A DNA stretch of 44,319 nt from Bacteroidota bacterium (GCA_024645005.1 JAHEGS010000004.1:1-44319); one strand, 5' to 3'; counted from the stretch's first letter, positions 30,887-41,441 are shown. The notes: generated by a model not told the origin, from the sequence alone. A program made the numbers and translations.

Positions 30887-31946
30887 TAGTGAATCATTAA
30901 GAGATTATAATCGGCTTGGAGTAAACTTTAGAAAAAGTGTAGTTCAAGAAGTACTCCCGGAATATTATCAAACCGAATATCCAAACATAATTACATTTTT
31001 GGAAGGGTATTACGATAACTTAGATTCTGATGAAATGCCAGGTGGCATTATTAATGAATTACAAACTATTAGAGATTTTGAAGATACAGATTTAACTAAA
31101 TTAGATCTTTTGTTTAATGAACTTGCCTTGGGTATAGCACATGATAAAGTTGCCATGCCAAGAGAAGCTATTAGAAATTTTGGTAATTTCTTTAGAGTAA
31201 AAGGGACTATATTCTCTGGTGAAGGATTTTTTAGAGCATTTTTTGAAGAAAATGTTGAGATTATTTACCCCAAGGATAGACTATTTACTATTGGTTCATC
31301 AACAATCGGTACTGATGATGGTTATATTACACAGGATGGTGCTGTAAACCAAATATTTTCCGTTTTAATTAAATCTCCAATTTCATTTACATTTTGGGAA
31401 GAATTATATAGAAAATTTGTACATCCATCTGGTTTTTACTTATCTGCTAAAGTTGCATTAGAAGGTATACCAGACCCTATAGAAATTATAACTAATGAAT
31501 CTGTTCCAGATCCTTTTAAAAATATTGCCTTTGTAACAGAAACTGCCTTATTAGATAAACAAACGGGTGCTGGTGAAGCAAGTCATATAAATAATTATTG
31601 GACAGGAAGTGCTGTATCTATTAGTGGCCATATTAATTTACCACAATTTAGAACAAACCCTTATAGATTAATAGAACACTTTACAGATTCAGCCGTCGCT
31701 GCAAGTGTAGGTAATAGAGTTTATACTTCACTTGCTAATTTAGGATCTGCTTACAAAGACCTAAAAGAGCTAACGGATTACGGAATCCACTGGTCAAGCG
31801 CATTTGATTCCAATGGTACTGGGTTATCATTTGATAATTCATATGAAAAACTGGATCAACAAGAGTTTGAAACATATGCTTCTTATACTGCTGGTCCAGG
31901 TAATTATGTAGCTAATGGTTATATTCCGTTAGTTATTAAATCATAA
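30879..31946 (+). CDS. baseplate/tail structural protein, T4-like marine phage type
   Basis: A 355-residue protein in the place of T4 gene 7. The first part reads VVQEVLPEYYQTEYPNIITFLEGYYDNL, IRDFEDTDLTKLD, then IRNFGNFFRVKGTIFSGEGFFRAFFEEN and VEIIYPKDRLF. This block (a P-x-F/I-x-x-FL-x-x-YY segment, then F-x-R-x-K-G-T) is common in tail proteins of marine myophages. The last third is probably a separate domain (residues about 220-355). I cannot say whether it is equivalent to gp7. A late promoter follows its stop. Confidence 0.65.
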   Translation: MSNSESLRDYNRLGVNFRKSVVQEVLPEYYQTEYPNIITFLEGYYDNLDSDEMPGGIINELQTIRDFEDTDLTKLDLLFNELALGIAHDKVAMPREAIRNFGNFFRVKGTIFSGEGFFRAFFEENVEIIYPKDRLFTIGSSTIGTDDGYITQDGAVNQIFSVLIKSPISFTFWEELYRKFVHPSGFYLSAKVALEGIPDPIEIITNESVPDPFKNIAFVTETALLDKQTGAGEASHINNYWTGSAVSISGHINLPQFRTNPYRLIEHFTDSAVAASVGNRVYTSLANLGSAYKDLKELTDYGIHWSSAFDSNGTGLSFDNSYEKLDQQEFETYASYTAGPGNYVANGYIPLVIKS

Positions 31947-31960
31947 TTGGTTAAAAACAT

Positions 31961-31968
31961 TATAAATA
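31961..31968 (+). promoter_or_regulatory. T4-type late promoter octamer (plus strand)
   Basis: TATAAATA in the 49-base gap before the fibre gene; expected transcript start near 31974, giving a leader that keeps the AGGA ribosome site before ATG 31996. It would boost fibre and later genes. Confidence 0.75.
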
Positions 31969-31995
31969 TAGAGTAACTCTACTGTAGGATTGAAA

Positions 31996-33663
31996 ATGGC
32001 TAGAAAAATTATTAACACAGGTGCTTTTGCAAATGACGGAGCTGGTGATGATCTAAGAACTGGTGCAACTAAAATTAATGATAATTTCTTGGAGTTGTAT
32101 TCACAACTTGATAATATTTCTTTGGCTACTAGTGGTGTTGCTGTAGCAAATGGTATTGGTTATGGCTTTTATGGAATTATGTTCGATGGAGCTACATCTG
32201 ATTCATTTGGTACTTCTACAAGATTAGTACCAGAAGATCCAACACAGATTAATACTATTACATTAAGAGATAGTAGTGGTGAGGTTGCATTTGTAGATGA
32301 TATTGGTAGAATTATTAACCGGAATTATATTCTGAACATTAAAAATAATGGTTACCAATTAAAAGATGAAAATGAAATTTTACAGTTAATTTATGATAAT
32401 TCAATTGACTCAGCTCGAGCTGTAGCCATCACAATTGACTCTGCAGAATTATTGGCTGCTGTTGATAGTGCATATGTTCAGTCTAGACAAATATTTGGCA
32501 CACCTGGCGAATTTCAACCATATATCGATAGCGCCGTAAATGTATTAAGAAGTGATCATGATAGCGACATTACTGTTAACAGATTTGATATTGATTTTCT
32601 ACTCGGAAACCAGGCGGCATTAAATACTGCAGATGTTACAGAAGCTCCTTCTAATCTTTATTATACCAAAACTCGGACAGATTCAGATATCAGTCAGGCA
32701 TTTGGGAGCATTTCACAAAACTTAATTCCGGCAGATGATAGCACATATGACTTAGGTTCTCCCACTAATAAGTGGAAAGATTTACATCTTTCAGGTAATA
32801 CAATTTTCTTAGGTAATACATCAATTACTAATGATGGTACCAATATTAATTTTGGTACTCCTATTAATGCTGAAATTGTTGTTACTAATTCTATGGATCT
32901 TGGATCAAATGTGATACAATCTTCGACCAATAGTCTTAGATTAAGACCTGCAGGTGGTCGTGATGTAAGATTGGAAACCATTGATGGTGTTCCTATATTT
33001 ACGGCAAGTACTGATGGTGATGTATATATTGGTGATTCTCCAGGTACCAATGCGTTATTACCTGGTAATAAAGGTTGGTTATATTTAGGTGTTAATACAG
33101 AGGCAGCCAGATCTGTTAAAATGAATGAAAGACATGGTCTAATACATTATAATGACAATCACAATACAATAGAGGTCTATGCTGATAATCAGTGGGATAT
33201 CTTAATGACTGAAACATTAGTTGATAGTGCTATTGTTGCAATTATTGATAGTGATCATGTTAAAGCTAGACAAGTGTCATCGCATTATTTACATTTTGGA
33301 TATGACCCAGACTTAATTGGTCTCCAATCTGACATTAAAATGCGCCAGACTGATGGGGTGACAACAACTACTGGTTATCATCTCCCATTACCAGGTAAAG
33401 TAACTCATATTACTTTTGATTGCACCTGTACGGCTGTTGGTAGTGGTGGCCAAACATTTAGCATTGAATTATGGAAAGCCGGTGTTGCAACTGGTTATAT
33501 TGCAACTTTCGAGCTTACCGGCGGTCCAGGTAGTGTCTCCTCTTCCGTAGGAGTTGATGAGCCGTTTGGGCCGAATGATGGGTTACAACTTAGGATTAGT
33601 CAGGACAGCGCTTTAACAACAAATAACATTATGGCTTCACTTAGAATAGAAGAAACATTATAA
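31996..33663 (+). CDS. tail fibre-like protein
   Basis: A 555-residue protein. It opens MARKIINTGAFANDGAGDDL and continues RTGATKINDNFLELYSQLD, a phage fibre attachment pattern (I-N-x-G-x-x-x-N-D-G-x-G-D-x-L-R-x-A). VDSAYVQSRQIFG and VDSAIVAIIDSDHVKARQVS are short coiled or triple-beta repeats; ADDSTYDLGSPTNKWKDLHLSG is the common fibre motif before head domains. The end (FSIELWKAGVATGYIATFEL) is beta-rich. ATG 31996 was preferred to TTG 31990 because AGGA lies seven bases before it. Probably trimeric, for host contact. Confidence 0.72.
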   Translation: MARKIINTGAFANDGAGDDLRTGATKINDNFLELYSQLDNISLATSGVAVANGIGYGFYGIMFDGATSDSFGTSTRLVPEDPTQINTITLRDSSGEVAFVDDIGRIINRNYILNIKNNGYQLKDENEILQLIYDNSIDSARAVAITIDSAELLAAVDSAYVQSRQIFGTPGEFQPYIDSAVNVLRSDHDSDITVNRFDIDFLLGNQAALNTADVTEAPSNLYYTKTRTDSDISQAFGSISQNLIPADDSTYDLGSPTNKWKDLHLSGNTIFLGNTSITNDGTNINFGTPINAEIVVTNSMDLGSNVIQSSTNSLRLRPAGGRDVRLETIDGVPIFTASTDGDVYIGDSPGTNALLPGNKGWLYLGVNTEAARSVKMNERHGLIHYNDNHNTIEVYADNQWDILMTETLVDSAIVAIIDSDHVKARQVSSHYLHFGYDPDLIGLQSDIKMRQTDGVTTTTGYHLPLPGKVTHITFDCTCTAVGSGGQTFSIELWKAGVATGYIATFELTGGPGSVSSSVGVDEPFGPNDGLQLRISQDSALTTNNIMASLRIEETL

Positions 33664-33673
33664 GGATTATAAA

Positions 33674-35023
33674 ATGCCAGCAATTGTAACTGATTCACTT
33701 AAAGCTTTATTAGCTAGACAATTTTTTGATCAATTCGCAAACGCCACTGCCAGATATTATATTAGTATTGGAAGATCAGAGCAATGGGATAGTTCAGATA
33801 ATGTTCCTACACCAATAAACACACCAGGGCAAATTGAAGCTGTAAGAAACCAAATGCAGTCTGTGAAACGTGTTCAGGCTACTTCTTTAGTTGTTCCAAG
33901 AACAACTTGGTCAAATGGTGGTATTTATTCCCAGTATGATGATACACAACAAGGGTATCCTAATCCACCATATTATGTCATAAACGAAAATAACAATGTT
34001 TATATTTGCTTAGAAACTGGTAGAACCAATGCGGGTGTTGCAGTACCATCAACAGTAGAACCATCTGGTTCAAATAACGACCCTTTTAGAACTGCTGATG
34101 GGTATGTGTGGAAATTCTTATTTACTATAAGTGCATCTAGAGGCAATTCCTTTATGTCATCTAATTTTTTGCCAGTGCAAAAACAAGGTCCCACAGATTC
34201 ATCTTCAACAGGTATTCAATTAAAACAAAGAGAAGTTCAAGATACTGCAGTTAGTGGTGCCGTTACTTCTGTAATTATTACGGATACTGGTGCTGGTTAT
34301 ACATCTGCACCAACAGTTACAATTACAGGCACAGGTGGTTCTGGAGCTCAAGCAATTGCATACATAGACTCTGCTACTGGAACTCTATCAAAAATTTCTA
34401 TGAAAGATAGTGGTACCACACTAACTCTTGGAAGTGGTTACACAAAGGCGGCAGTCGCGATTACCGGTGGTGGTGCAACAACAGATGCAACTGCCCGAGC
34501 TGTTTTAGGCCCAGATTCTGGTATTGGTGCTGATTCTCGTGTGGATCTTAAATCTTCTTCAATTATGTTTGCCACAACCATCGAGGGTACTGATAGTAAT
34601 TTCATTATAAATCAAGATTTTAGACAGGTATCTCTTATTAAAGATATTAGAGATGCTAATGGTAGTGTTTACACAGCAGAAACTGGTAATACTCTGAAGA
34701 AAATGACACTAGCAACTATTACTAATGCATTTACAAGAGATAAAAAAATCAGAGGTCAAACTACACTGGCTGAAGCCTATATAGATAATATAGACAGTAA
34801 CGAATTATATTATCATCAAACTGACAGTACCGGGTTTGTGGCTTTTCAAGATGGTGAAATTATTGCAGAAACAAATGGGCTTGGTGAAGGTATTAGTGAT
34901 TCATCACTTATTCTACCACTCACCGATCCGGCAACAGGTGATATCCTTTATATAGATAATAGAGCACCTATTTTGAGATCGAATGTCCAGTCGGAAGACA
35001 TTAAAGTAATTATACAGTTCTAA
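33674..35023 (+). CDS. 8: gp8 baseplate wedge protein
   Basis: A 449-residue protein with the gp8 outline: RQFFDQFANATARYYISIGRSEQW at the N-terminus, PRTTWSNGGIYSQYDDTQ, YYVINENNNVYICLE, ADGYVWKFLFTISA, and the C-terminal YYHQTDSTGFVAFQDGE and DPATGDILYIDNRAPILRS with EDIKVIIQF. T4 gp8 has 334 residues; the excess is a Gly/Thr-rich insertion at about residues 190-270 (TDTGAGYTSAPTVTITGTGG). gp8 links wedge parts at the baseplate rim. Ribosome site AAGGA. Confidence 0.88.
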   Translation: MPAIVTDSLKALLARQFFDQFANATARYYISIGRSEQWDSSDNVPTPINTPGQIEAVRNQMQSVKRVQATSLVVPRTTWSNGGIYSQYDDTQQGYPNPPYYVINENNNVYICLETGRTNAGVAVPSTVEPSGSNNDPFRTADGYVWKFLFTISASRGNSFMSSNFLPVQKQGPTDSSSTGIQLKQREVQDTAVSGAVTSVIITDTGAGYTSAPTVTITGTGGSGAQAIAYIDSATGTLSKISMKDSGTTLTLGSGYTKAAVAITGGGATTDATARAVLGPDSGIGADSRVDLKSSSIMFATTIEGTDSNFIINQDFRQVSLIKDIRDANGSVYTAETGNTLKKMTLATITNAFTRDKKIRGQTTLAEAYIDNIDSNELYYHQTDSTGFVAFQDGEIIAETNGLGEGISDSSLILPLTDPATGDILYIDNRAPILRSNVQSEDIKVIIQF

Positions 35024-35032
35024 GGGTTAAAA

Positions 35033-38000
35033 ATGGCTATACAATATACCGAACAGTTATTTTCCACAAAATATAGAGATGATTTTAGGGATAGTGATCA
35101 CTATCACAGAATACTCTTTAACAGTGGACGTCAGTTGCAAGCCCGAGAGCTTACACAAATGCAAACGATTATTCAACGCGAGTTGGAAAGGTTTGGTAGG
35201 AACATCTTTAAAGAAGGTGCAGCAGTTGTTCCAGGTGGTATGACTATTAATAGTGCATATGAATTTGCAAAATTAGATACTTCATCAAATACATTACCTG
35301 GTAATACCACATCAATGATTGGCGACACATTCGTTGGACAAACATCTGGTGTTCAGGCACAAATTCTTCAAGTGGTACCAGTTGATGGGGCCGATCCTGC
35401 TACAGTATATGTAAAATATACAAATTCACTTTCTGGAACACCAGGCGCTACGGCTATCAGATTTACTCCAGGTGAAGATATTGTTGGTAATGCAAGTTCA
35501 GTATCACTTACTGTTCAAACAGTTAATACATTAGCTAATCCTGCTATTGGTAAAGGTACTATTGCTTCTATGCATAGAGGTACTTTCTTTACACAAGGAC
35601 ACTTTGTACAAGCCGATAATCAAAAAATTCTTGTTTCAAAGTATTCATCAACTCCTACAGAAACTGTAGGGTTTGTAGTAACACAAGATGTTGTTACAGT
35701 TGATGATACAAATGATCTTTATGATAATCAAGGGCTATTACCTAACCTCACATCGCCAGGTGCAGACAGATATAGAATTACTCTAACACTTGCAATTAAA
35801 TCACAAGTTCTTAGTACCGACACATTTGTTTATTTTGGTAAGATTAAGGACGGTGTTCTAGTTGAAGCAGTTACTGGTACAGAAGATTATAATAAAATTC
35901 AAGATTTTAATGCTCTTCGTACTAAAGAAATCAATGGTGATTTTATTAAACAAGCATTTAAAATTGAGTTTGATGAACACGATTCAGATATTACAAAATT
36001 GACTATGGATATAAGTGCAGGTGTTGCCTATGTAAATGGTTTTAGAGCATCAAAAGGAGCACCTTTTAAAATTGATGTTAACAAAGCACTTACTACAACC
36101 ACATTAAATGCAGAAGCAATTGCTGCATCATATGGTAACTATGTTTTATCAACAACTTTTGTTGGTTTACCAAATGTTGACACATTCGAATTACAGAATA
36201 TACGAGATACCATAGGCCATGGTGGTTCGACAATCGGTACTTGTAGAGTTAAGGCCGTAGAAGAAGATGGCGCGAATTACAGATTTTATCTAATGGATAT
36301 TAGAATGAATCCTGGTGAAACATTTAGAGATGCTAAATCTATTGGCACCAGTGGAGATCAATACTTTAATCCGATTTTAGAGAATGGTATTGTAGTACAA
36401 AAAGATGCTGTTAATAATAATATGCTATTCCCGTTCCCACAAGAACGTGTAAAATCAATTACAGATGTAAGTCTTACAACGCAACGTCGTGTGACTGCAA
36501 CAACTGATGGTTCTGGTAATGCTTCGTTACCGACATTGGGTGCTACTGAAGTATATTCAACTTCAACTCAATGGATTTTTGCAGAAGTTGGTGGCGGTGG
36601 TGCCACATTTACACCATCCTCTATTACCGGTGTTGGTACTAACTCAGCCTCTATTACGGGCGGCCCGGCGGGTGTTTCAATTGAGGCCTTGGTACATATT
36701 CAAAAGGACGGCATTTTAAGAACAAAGACTCTTACAAATACAACTAAAACAGCTACTATTGCAACTCCTTCTAATGGTGCTAGATATATTGATTTAGGTA
36801 AAGCAGATATTTATGATGTTACTAGAATTAGAGCAACTGATTCTAATGGTGCTGATTTATCTAGTGATTTTCTTTTAGATAAGGGCGCAAGAGATAATTT
36901 TTATGAAACAGGAAGACTTCTCCTTAAAGGTAATGCATCTGTACCGAGTGGAAGTGTTTTTGTAAGATTCAATTATTTTACACATTCTCCTAATGGCCAT
37001 TACTTTGCTGCTAGTTCATACGGCGGAATTGATTATGGTGATATTCCTGTCCATACATTAGGTAACGGTACAGAAATTGCTTTATATGATGTGTTAGATT
37101 TCAGATCACGTAAAGATGATACTAATGCTAACTTTAGTGCAGGTACTGCTAGAGTCAATGAAGTTCCTATTAACACAAGCCTTATTACTGCTGATACTGA
37201 ATATTATCTTCCAAGGTTTGACAAATTAGTCATTGATGAGCAAGCTAAAATCTCATTATTAAATGGTACTCCTTCACTTAACCCTCAATTCCCACCAATT
37301 CCGGCTAACAGTTTGGAATTGTATAATGTTAAATTTAATCCTGGGACAACAGATGAAAAAGATTTAACAATTCAGAATATTGAAGCCAAAGGTTTCACTA
37401 TGAGGGATATTGCTAAACTTGAAGAAAGAATTGAAAATCTAGAAGAATTTACAACTCTAAGTCTTTTGGAAAATGATGCAAGTAGCTTTGCAGTATTTGA
37501 TTCTATTGGTAATGATAGAACTAAATCTGGTTTCTTAGTTGACAACTTTATTGATCATGTTGCATCTGATACACAAAATACAGAATATAGAGCCGCTATT
37601 GACCCTAGAGAACAAATTTTAAGACCTATATTTAATGAAGAATCAATTAACTTAAGATATGATTCTTCACTTTCAACAAATGCTATTCTAAAAGGTGATA
37701 ATGTATACATTGATCATACAGATGTTCTTTATATCGATCAACCTCTTGCATCCGGCACAGAAAATATTAACCCATTTGCCGTAATTACTAACAGAGGTGT
37801 TGTTAATCTTTCACCTGGTTCTGATAACTGGAAAGAAGTTGTCTTTGTTGCAAATAGAGTTATCAATGGTGGTACTAGATTAGATACTAGACAAGCACTA
37901 CTTTGGAATAACTGGAACTGGAACTGGCAAGGTAACAGAATTAATAATTTAAGGGTCGGACAAACACTAGCATCAACAGATACTGGTTGGCAGCGCCGCG

Positions 38001-40102
38001 GCCGCGTTGCAACTAGAAATACTGTAGTTGATACTGTAGTAAGAGATGAAGTTGTAAGAGAACAAGTCGGAGATCGTGTAGTAAATGTTGCATTGATCCC
38101 ATTTATGAGATCACGAAAAATATTCTTTAAGGCTGAAGGTATTGCTCCTAATGTTAGAATGTGGGCATACTTTGATGGTACAAGAGTAGATAACTGGGTT
38201 CGTTCAGAATCATTCCAAAGAATGGCCGTTCAGCCAGATGATTATGGTAGCAAATATAATAATGCTACACAACACCCAGAGGCACCTTCAGCACTATTCA
38301 GTAATGCCCAAGGTGAGGTTGAAGGCTCATTCTTCATTCCTAATTCACCTGCTCAAAGATTCAGAACTGGCCAAAGAACATTTAAACTAATGGACATTTC
38401 TGCAAATAATGATGATGATGCAATTTCAATTGCCTCAGCACAATTTACATCAACTGGTATTTTAGAAACTCGTCAAAGAGACATCTTATCTACTAGGGTA
38501 ATTACTGTTGCTGGTACTTCTAGGCAACACAGAATGGTGTTTGATCCACTGGCACAATCATTCTTTGTGGATGAAGATAATGGTATGTTTATTACAAAAG
38601 TAAGAGCATATTTCCAATCAAAAGATGGCACTGTGCCAGTATCATGTGAGATTAGACCAATGGTTAACGGACAGCCATCATCTGACACAACTGTACCTGG
38701 TACCGTAAAATTCTTACCACCATCGTCTGTTAATACATCTTCAGATGCGTCTGTCGGTACAGATTTTGTATTTGATGAGCCAGCATATCTACTTCCTTAT
38801 ACAGAATATGCAATTGTTCTGAAAGCAGAATCAACAAGATATAATGTTTACATTGCAGAAACAGAACAGTTTGTTTTGGGTTCAACTGCTAAAAAGGTTT
38901 CAAAACAACCAACACTTGGTTCCTTATTTAAATCACAAAATGCTTCAACATGGGAACCTGCTCAGACTAAAGATTTAATGTTCCAAATATATAAAGCTAG
39001 CTTTAATACTGCAGGAGCTACAGTTGTATTGGAAAATACAAATGTACCGCAACAATTACTAGGTAATAACCCATTCAGCATTGCAGGTAATTCAAAAGTT
39101 GTTACTGTAACTCAAGCAAACCATGGATTTGATTCCGGTGACACTGTAACATTTGGTGGTTTGGATTCTGCTACAAACTATGGTGGTGGTATTCTTGGAA
39201 CAGCCATACTTGGCAATCGTAGTGTTATTTCACTTGATGAAAACCAGTATAAGTTTAATTCTGGAACTACCAATTCATCTAGCAATACATTTACATTTGG
39301 TGGTGATAATGCATTAGCATCAAGAAATTATATGTTTGAAACTGCAGTACCATTTATCGAAAACATGATACCACAAGAAACAAACTTAAATATTGTGGGT
39401 AAATTCACTTCAGGTAAATCACTTGCTGGTGCAGAGACTCCATATATCAAAGACGCTACAGATACAGATTTGGATATGAGAGAAAATAATTTCTTCCCTG
39501 TTGTAAAAATGATAGCAAGTAGAGGTGCAGAAATTTCTGAAATGGGTGGAGCAAGATCTGCTACCATTACAGTAAATCTTACAACTGCAGATCCGAATGT
39601 AAGTCCAGTATTAGATATGCAAAGGTCATCATTATGGGTGATTCACAATAATATTGACTTCCAGGACTCTGCTGGCTCACTTGGTATTTTATCAGGTACT
39701 AGAAACTTACCAATTAACTATGCTGATGAAACAGATCCTACTGGTGGTTCACACATTGCAAAACACATTGTGCGGCCTGTAACTTTAGAAAATGCAGCAA
39801 TTGGGTTAAAGATCTTGCTTGGTGCTAACGTACCTCAAGAGGCAGCATTTGATCTTTATTATAAGGCTGTTGAAGAAGATGTAGCATTTGAAGATACAAA
39901 TTGGGTTTATATCGCGCCGGAAAATAATTTACCTACTGATGAAAATCCAAATATCTTTAGAGAATATGAATATTTAATCGGAGGACAGAGTGGGTTAAGT
40001 AGTGCATTCACTAAATTCACTTTGAAAATTGTAATGAAATCTACTAATGCGGCTAAAGTGCCAACATTTAGAGATCTCAGAATTATTGCATTGGCGGTAT
40101 AA
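35033..40102 (+). CDS. 1689-residue baseplate/tail structural protein (DUF4815-like N-terminus)
   Basis: The longest gene of the window. The N-terminus YRDDFRDSDHYHRILFNSGRQLQARELTQMQTIIQRELERFG, followed by IFKEGAAVVPGG, has the layout of DUF4815-type tail proteins of myophages. Internal blocks include PGEDIVGNASSV, GDIPVHTLGNGTEIALYDVLDFRSRKDD, a Trp-rich WNNWNWNWQGNRI segment and RIFF-type strands; the last part is a beta-rich domain ending FTKLTLKIVMKS-like and FRDLRIIALAV. It sits where T4 has genes 9-11 and may unite several wedge or pin functions. Neither fold nor partner can be settled here. Confidence 0.7.
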   Translation: MAIQYTEQLFSTKYRDDFRDSDHYHRILFNSGRQLQARELTQMQTIIQRELERFGRNIFKEGAAVVPGGMTINSAYEFAKLDTSSNTLPGNTTSMIGDTFVGQTSGVQAQILQVVPVDGADPATVYVKYTNSLSGTPGATAIRFTPGEDIVGNASSVSLTVQTVNTLANPAIGKGTIASMHRGTFFTQGHFVQADNQKILVSKYSSTPTETVGFVVTQDVVTVDDTNDLYDNQGLLPNLTSPGADRYRITLTLAIKSQVLSTDTFVYFGKIKDGVLVEAVTGTEDYNKIQDFNALRTKEINGDFIKQAFKIEFDEHDSDITKLTMDISAGVAYVNGFRASKGAPFKIDVNKALTTTTLNAEAIAASYGNYVLSTTFVGLPNVDTFELQNIRDTIGHGGSTIGTCRVKAVEEDGANYRFYLMDIRMNPGETFRDAKSIGTSGDQYFNPILENGIVVQKDAVNNNMLFPFPQERVKSITDVSLTTQRRVTATTDGSGNASLPTLGATEVYSTSTQWIFAEVGGGGATFTPSSITGVGTNSASITGGPAGVSIEALVHIQKDGILRTKTLTNTTKTATIATPSNGARYIDLGKADIYDVTRIRATDSNGADLSSDFLLDKGARDNFYETGRLLLKGNASVPSGSVFVRFNYFTHSPNGHYFAASSYGGIDYGDIPVHTLGNGTEIALYDVLDFRSRKDDTNANFSAGTARVNEVPINTSLITADTEYYLPRFDKLVIDEQAKISLLNGTPSLNPQFPPIPANSLELYNVKFNPGTTDEKDLTIQNIEAKGFTMRDIAKLEERIENLEEFTTLSLLENDASSFAVFDSIGNDRTKSGFLVDNFIDHVASDTQNTEYRAAIDPREQILRPIFNEESINLRYDSSLSTNAILKGDNVYIDHTDVLYIDQPLASGTENINPFAVITNRGVVNLSPGSDNWKEVVFVANRVINGGTRLDTRQALLWNNWNWNWQGNRINNLRVGQTLASTDTGWQRRGRVATRNTVVDTVVRDEVVREQVGDRVVNVALIPFMRSRKIFFKAEGIAPNVRMWAYFDGTRVDNWVRSESFQRMAVQPDDYGSKYNNATQHPEAPSALFSNAQGEVEGSFFIPNSPAQRFRTGQRTFKLMDISANNDDDAISIASAQFTSTGILETRQRDILSTRVITVAGTSRQHRMVFDPLAQSFFVDEDNGMFITKVRAYFQSKDGTVPVSCEIRPMVNGQPSSDTTVPGTVKFLPPSSVNTSSDASVGTDFVFDEPAYLLPYTEYAIVLKAESTRYNVYIAETEQFVLGSTAKKVSKQPTLGSLFKSQNASTWEPAQTKDLMFQIYKASFNTAGATVVLENTNVPQQLLGNNPFSIAGNSKVVTVTQANHGFDSGDTVTFGGLDSATNYGGGILGTAILGNRSVISLDENQYKFNSGTTNSSSNTFTFGGDNALASRNYMFETAVPFIENMIPQETNLNIVGKFTSGKSLAGAETPYIKDATDTDLDMRENNFFPVVKMIASRGAEISEMGGARSATITVNLTTADPNVSPVLDMQRSSLWVIHNNIDFQDSAGSLGILSGTRNLPINYADETDPTGGSHIAKHIVRPVTLENAAIGLKILLGANVPQEAAFDLYYKAVEEDVAFEDTNWVYIAPENNLPTDENPNIFREYEYLIGGQSGLSSAFTKFTLKIVMKSTNAAKVPTFRDLRIIALAV

Positions 40103-40308
40103 TGAGAAGATATGCTAGAGTAGAAGGTTCATCAAGCCTTATAAGAGATCTTAGAAATAATGCCGTCCTAAATATGGATAATGCAGCCATAGAGAAAGCC
40201 AAACAAGCTAAGATCTTAAGAAAACAAAAAGAAAAAGAGCTTGATGATCTTAAACAGGATGTGCTAGACATAAAAGAAATGCTTAACAAAATAGTAGAGA
40301 GATTATAA
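40102..40308 (+). CDS. 68-residue coiled-coil protein between tail genes
   Basis: Starts on a TAATG junction with the large tail gene and ends on another with the fibre gene. The N-terminus is basic (MRRYARVEGSSSLIRDLRN); the C-terminal half (AKQAKILRKQKEKELDDLKQ, then VLDIKEMLNKIVERL) is a clear coiled coil. A role as linker or fibre-attachment helix is reasonable but unproven. Confidence 0.68.
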   Translation: MRRYARVEGSSSLIRDLRNNAVLNMDNAAIEKAKQAKILRKQKEKELDDLKQDVLDIKEMLNKIVERL

Positions 40309-41441
40309 TGGCTCGTAAAATTCTTGTAGATTTAAGTAACTCCCTAGGGACATTCGTTCAAAAAACAAATGCTCTATCGAATTGGGTGGGAGACCTAGAT
40401 GATTTTAATCCTAGATTTGGTGCCAGTGGTACTGATTCAGATATTGTGAGTGTTATCAACTTTTTGGATTCACAATTGCAAGGTGTGCTTGGAGACAGTG
40501 CTAACTTCGCATACATGAGTGTTGACAGTGCAGACTTTAATGCACTTAGAGCAGAAAGTGCATATATTAACACACTGAATTTTGATAGCATATATGGTGG
40601 TGATATTCAAGCAGATAGTATTACTGCAAACTTTTTAAGAGCAGATAGTGCGTATATCACACACCTTTCAGTTGATAGTGCATATATTGATTCTGCAACA
40701 ATTGTTCGGTTACGTGGTGACAGTATTAGTTATAAGTATGCAACATTCAATCAAATTGATTTGGAATCAGACAGACTGATTTTTGATGAGTGGTCAATCA
40801 CAGAGGAATCTGCTAGTGGCCAAACATATTTCCCAGGTGATCCAGGCAAAAGATTTTTAATCAATCATAATAATCCAGTGACTGGTGTGACTCCTGTTTT
40901 ATGGTTTGATTCTAACCAAACTATTCACAGTGATACAAATATCCTACCTGTTTATAATCTTATTGATTCTTTCGGAGTATATGACAGTACAAGTCATACC
41001 GTCGGTTCTTATGCCAGAACATGGAATGAAATGCACGCTATTGATTTTATTGGTACTGCATTAAGAGCAAAATGGGCTGACTTGGCTGAAAATTATCTTT
41101 GTGATGAGGAACTTGAGGTTGGTACTGTAGTTGCAGTCGGTGGATCAAAAGAAATTACTAGAGGCAGTTATTTGAATGCACACTCGGTTATTGGGGTTGT
41201 TTCAGAAAAACCTGCTATTCTCATGAACCAAGATCTGATTGCTGGTAGTGATGAATATGTTGTACCTGTAGCTCTTAAAGGTAGGGTTAAGGTTAAAATC
41301 TCTGGTGCTGTCACAAAAGGTGATAGATTAGTTGCTAAGGAAAACGGTACTGCAGTAGCAGATAATAATAAAAACTCTTGGTCTTTTGCAGTTGCCCTGG
41401 AAGATGCATTATTTGATACAGTTGAAGCTATTATTCTCTAA
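40308..41441 (+). CDS. tail fibre-like protein with DSAYI repeats
   Basis: A 377-residue protein. After MARKILVDLSNSLGTFVQKT the shaft carries repeats of the form R/V-x-DSAYI-x-x-L at about residues 60-125 (SVDSADFNALRAESAYINTL, LRADSAYITHLSVDSAYIDS). DNA copies of GATAGTGCATAT underlie them. YNLIDSFGVYDSTSHTVGS precedes KWADLAENYLCDEELEVGTV and VVAVGGSKEITRG, a C-terminal module found in phage fibres of marine phages. It shares the DSAY motif with the 31996 fibre. The last 11 bases overlap the convergent oxygenase gene. Confidence 0.75.
   Translation: MARKILVDLSNSLGTFVQKTNALSNWVGDLDDFNPRFGASGTDSDIVSVINFLDSQLQGVLGDSANFAYMSVDSADFNALRAESAYINTLNFDSIYGGDIQADSITANFLRADSAYITHLSVDSAYIDSATIVRLRGDSISYKYATFNQIDLESDRLIFDEWSITEESASGQTYFPGDPGKRFLINHNNPVTGVTPVLWFDSNQTIHSDTNILPVYNLIDSFGVYDSTSHTVGSYARTWNEMHAIDFIGTALRAKWADLAENYLCDEELEVGTVVAVGGSKEITRGSYLNAHSVIGVVSEKPAILMNQDLIAGSDEYVVPVALKGRVKVKISGAVTKGDRLVAKENGTAVADNNKNSWSFAVALEDALFDTVEAIIL

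Noticed and set aside
36507-36719. 70-codon frame inside the large tail gene
   Set aside because: Leu/Val-rich shadow frame with no start signal.
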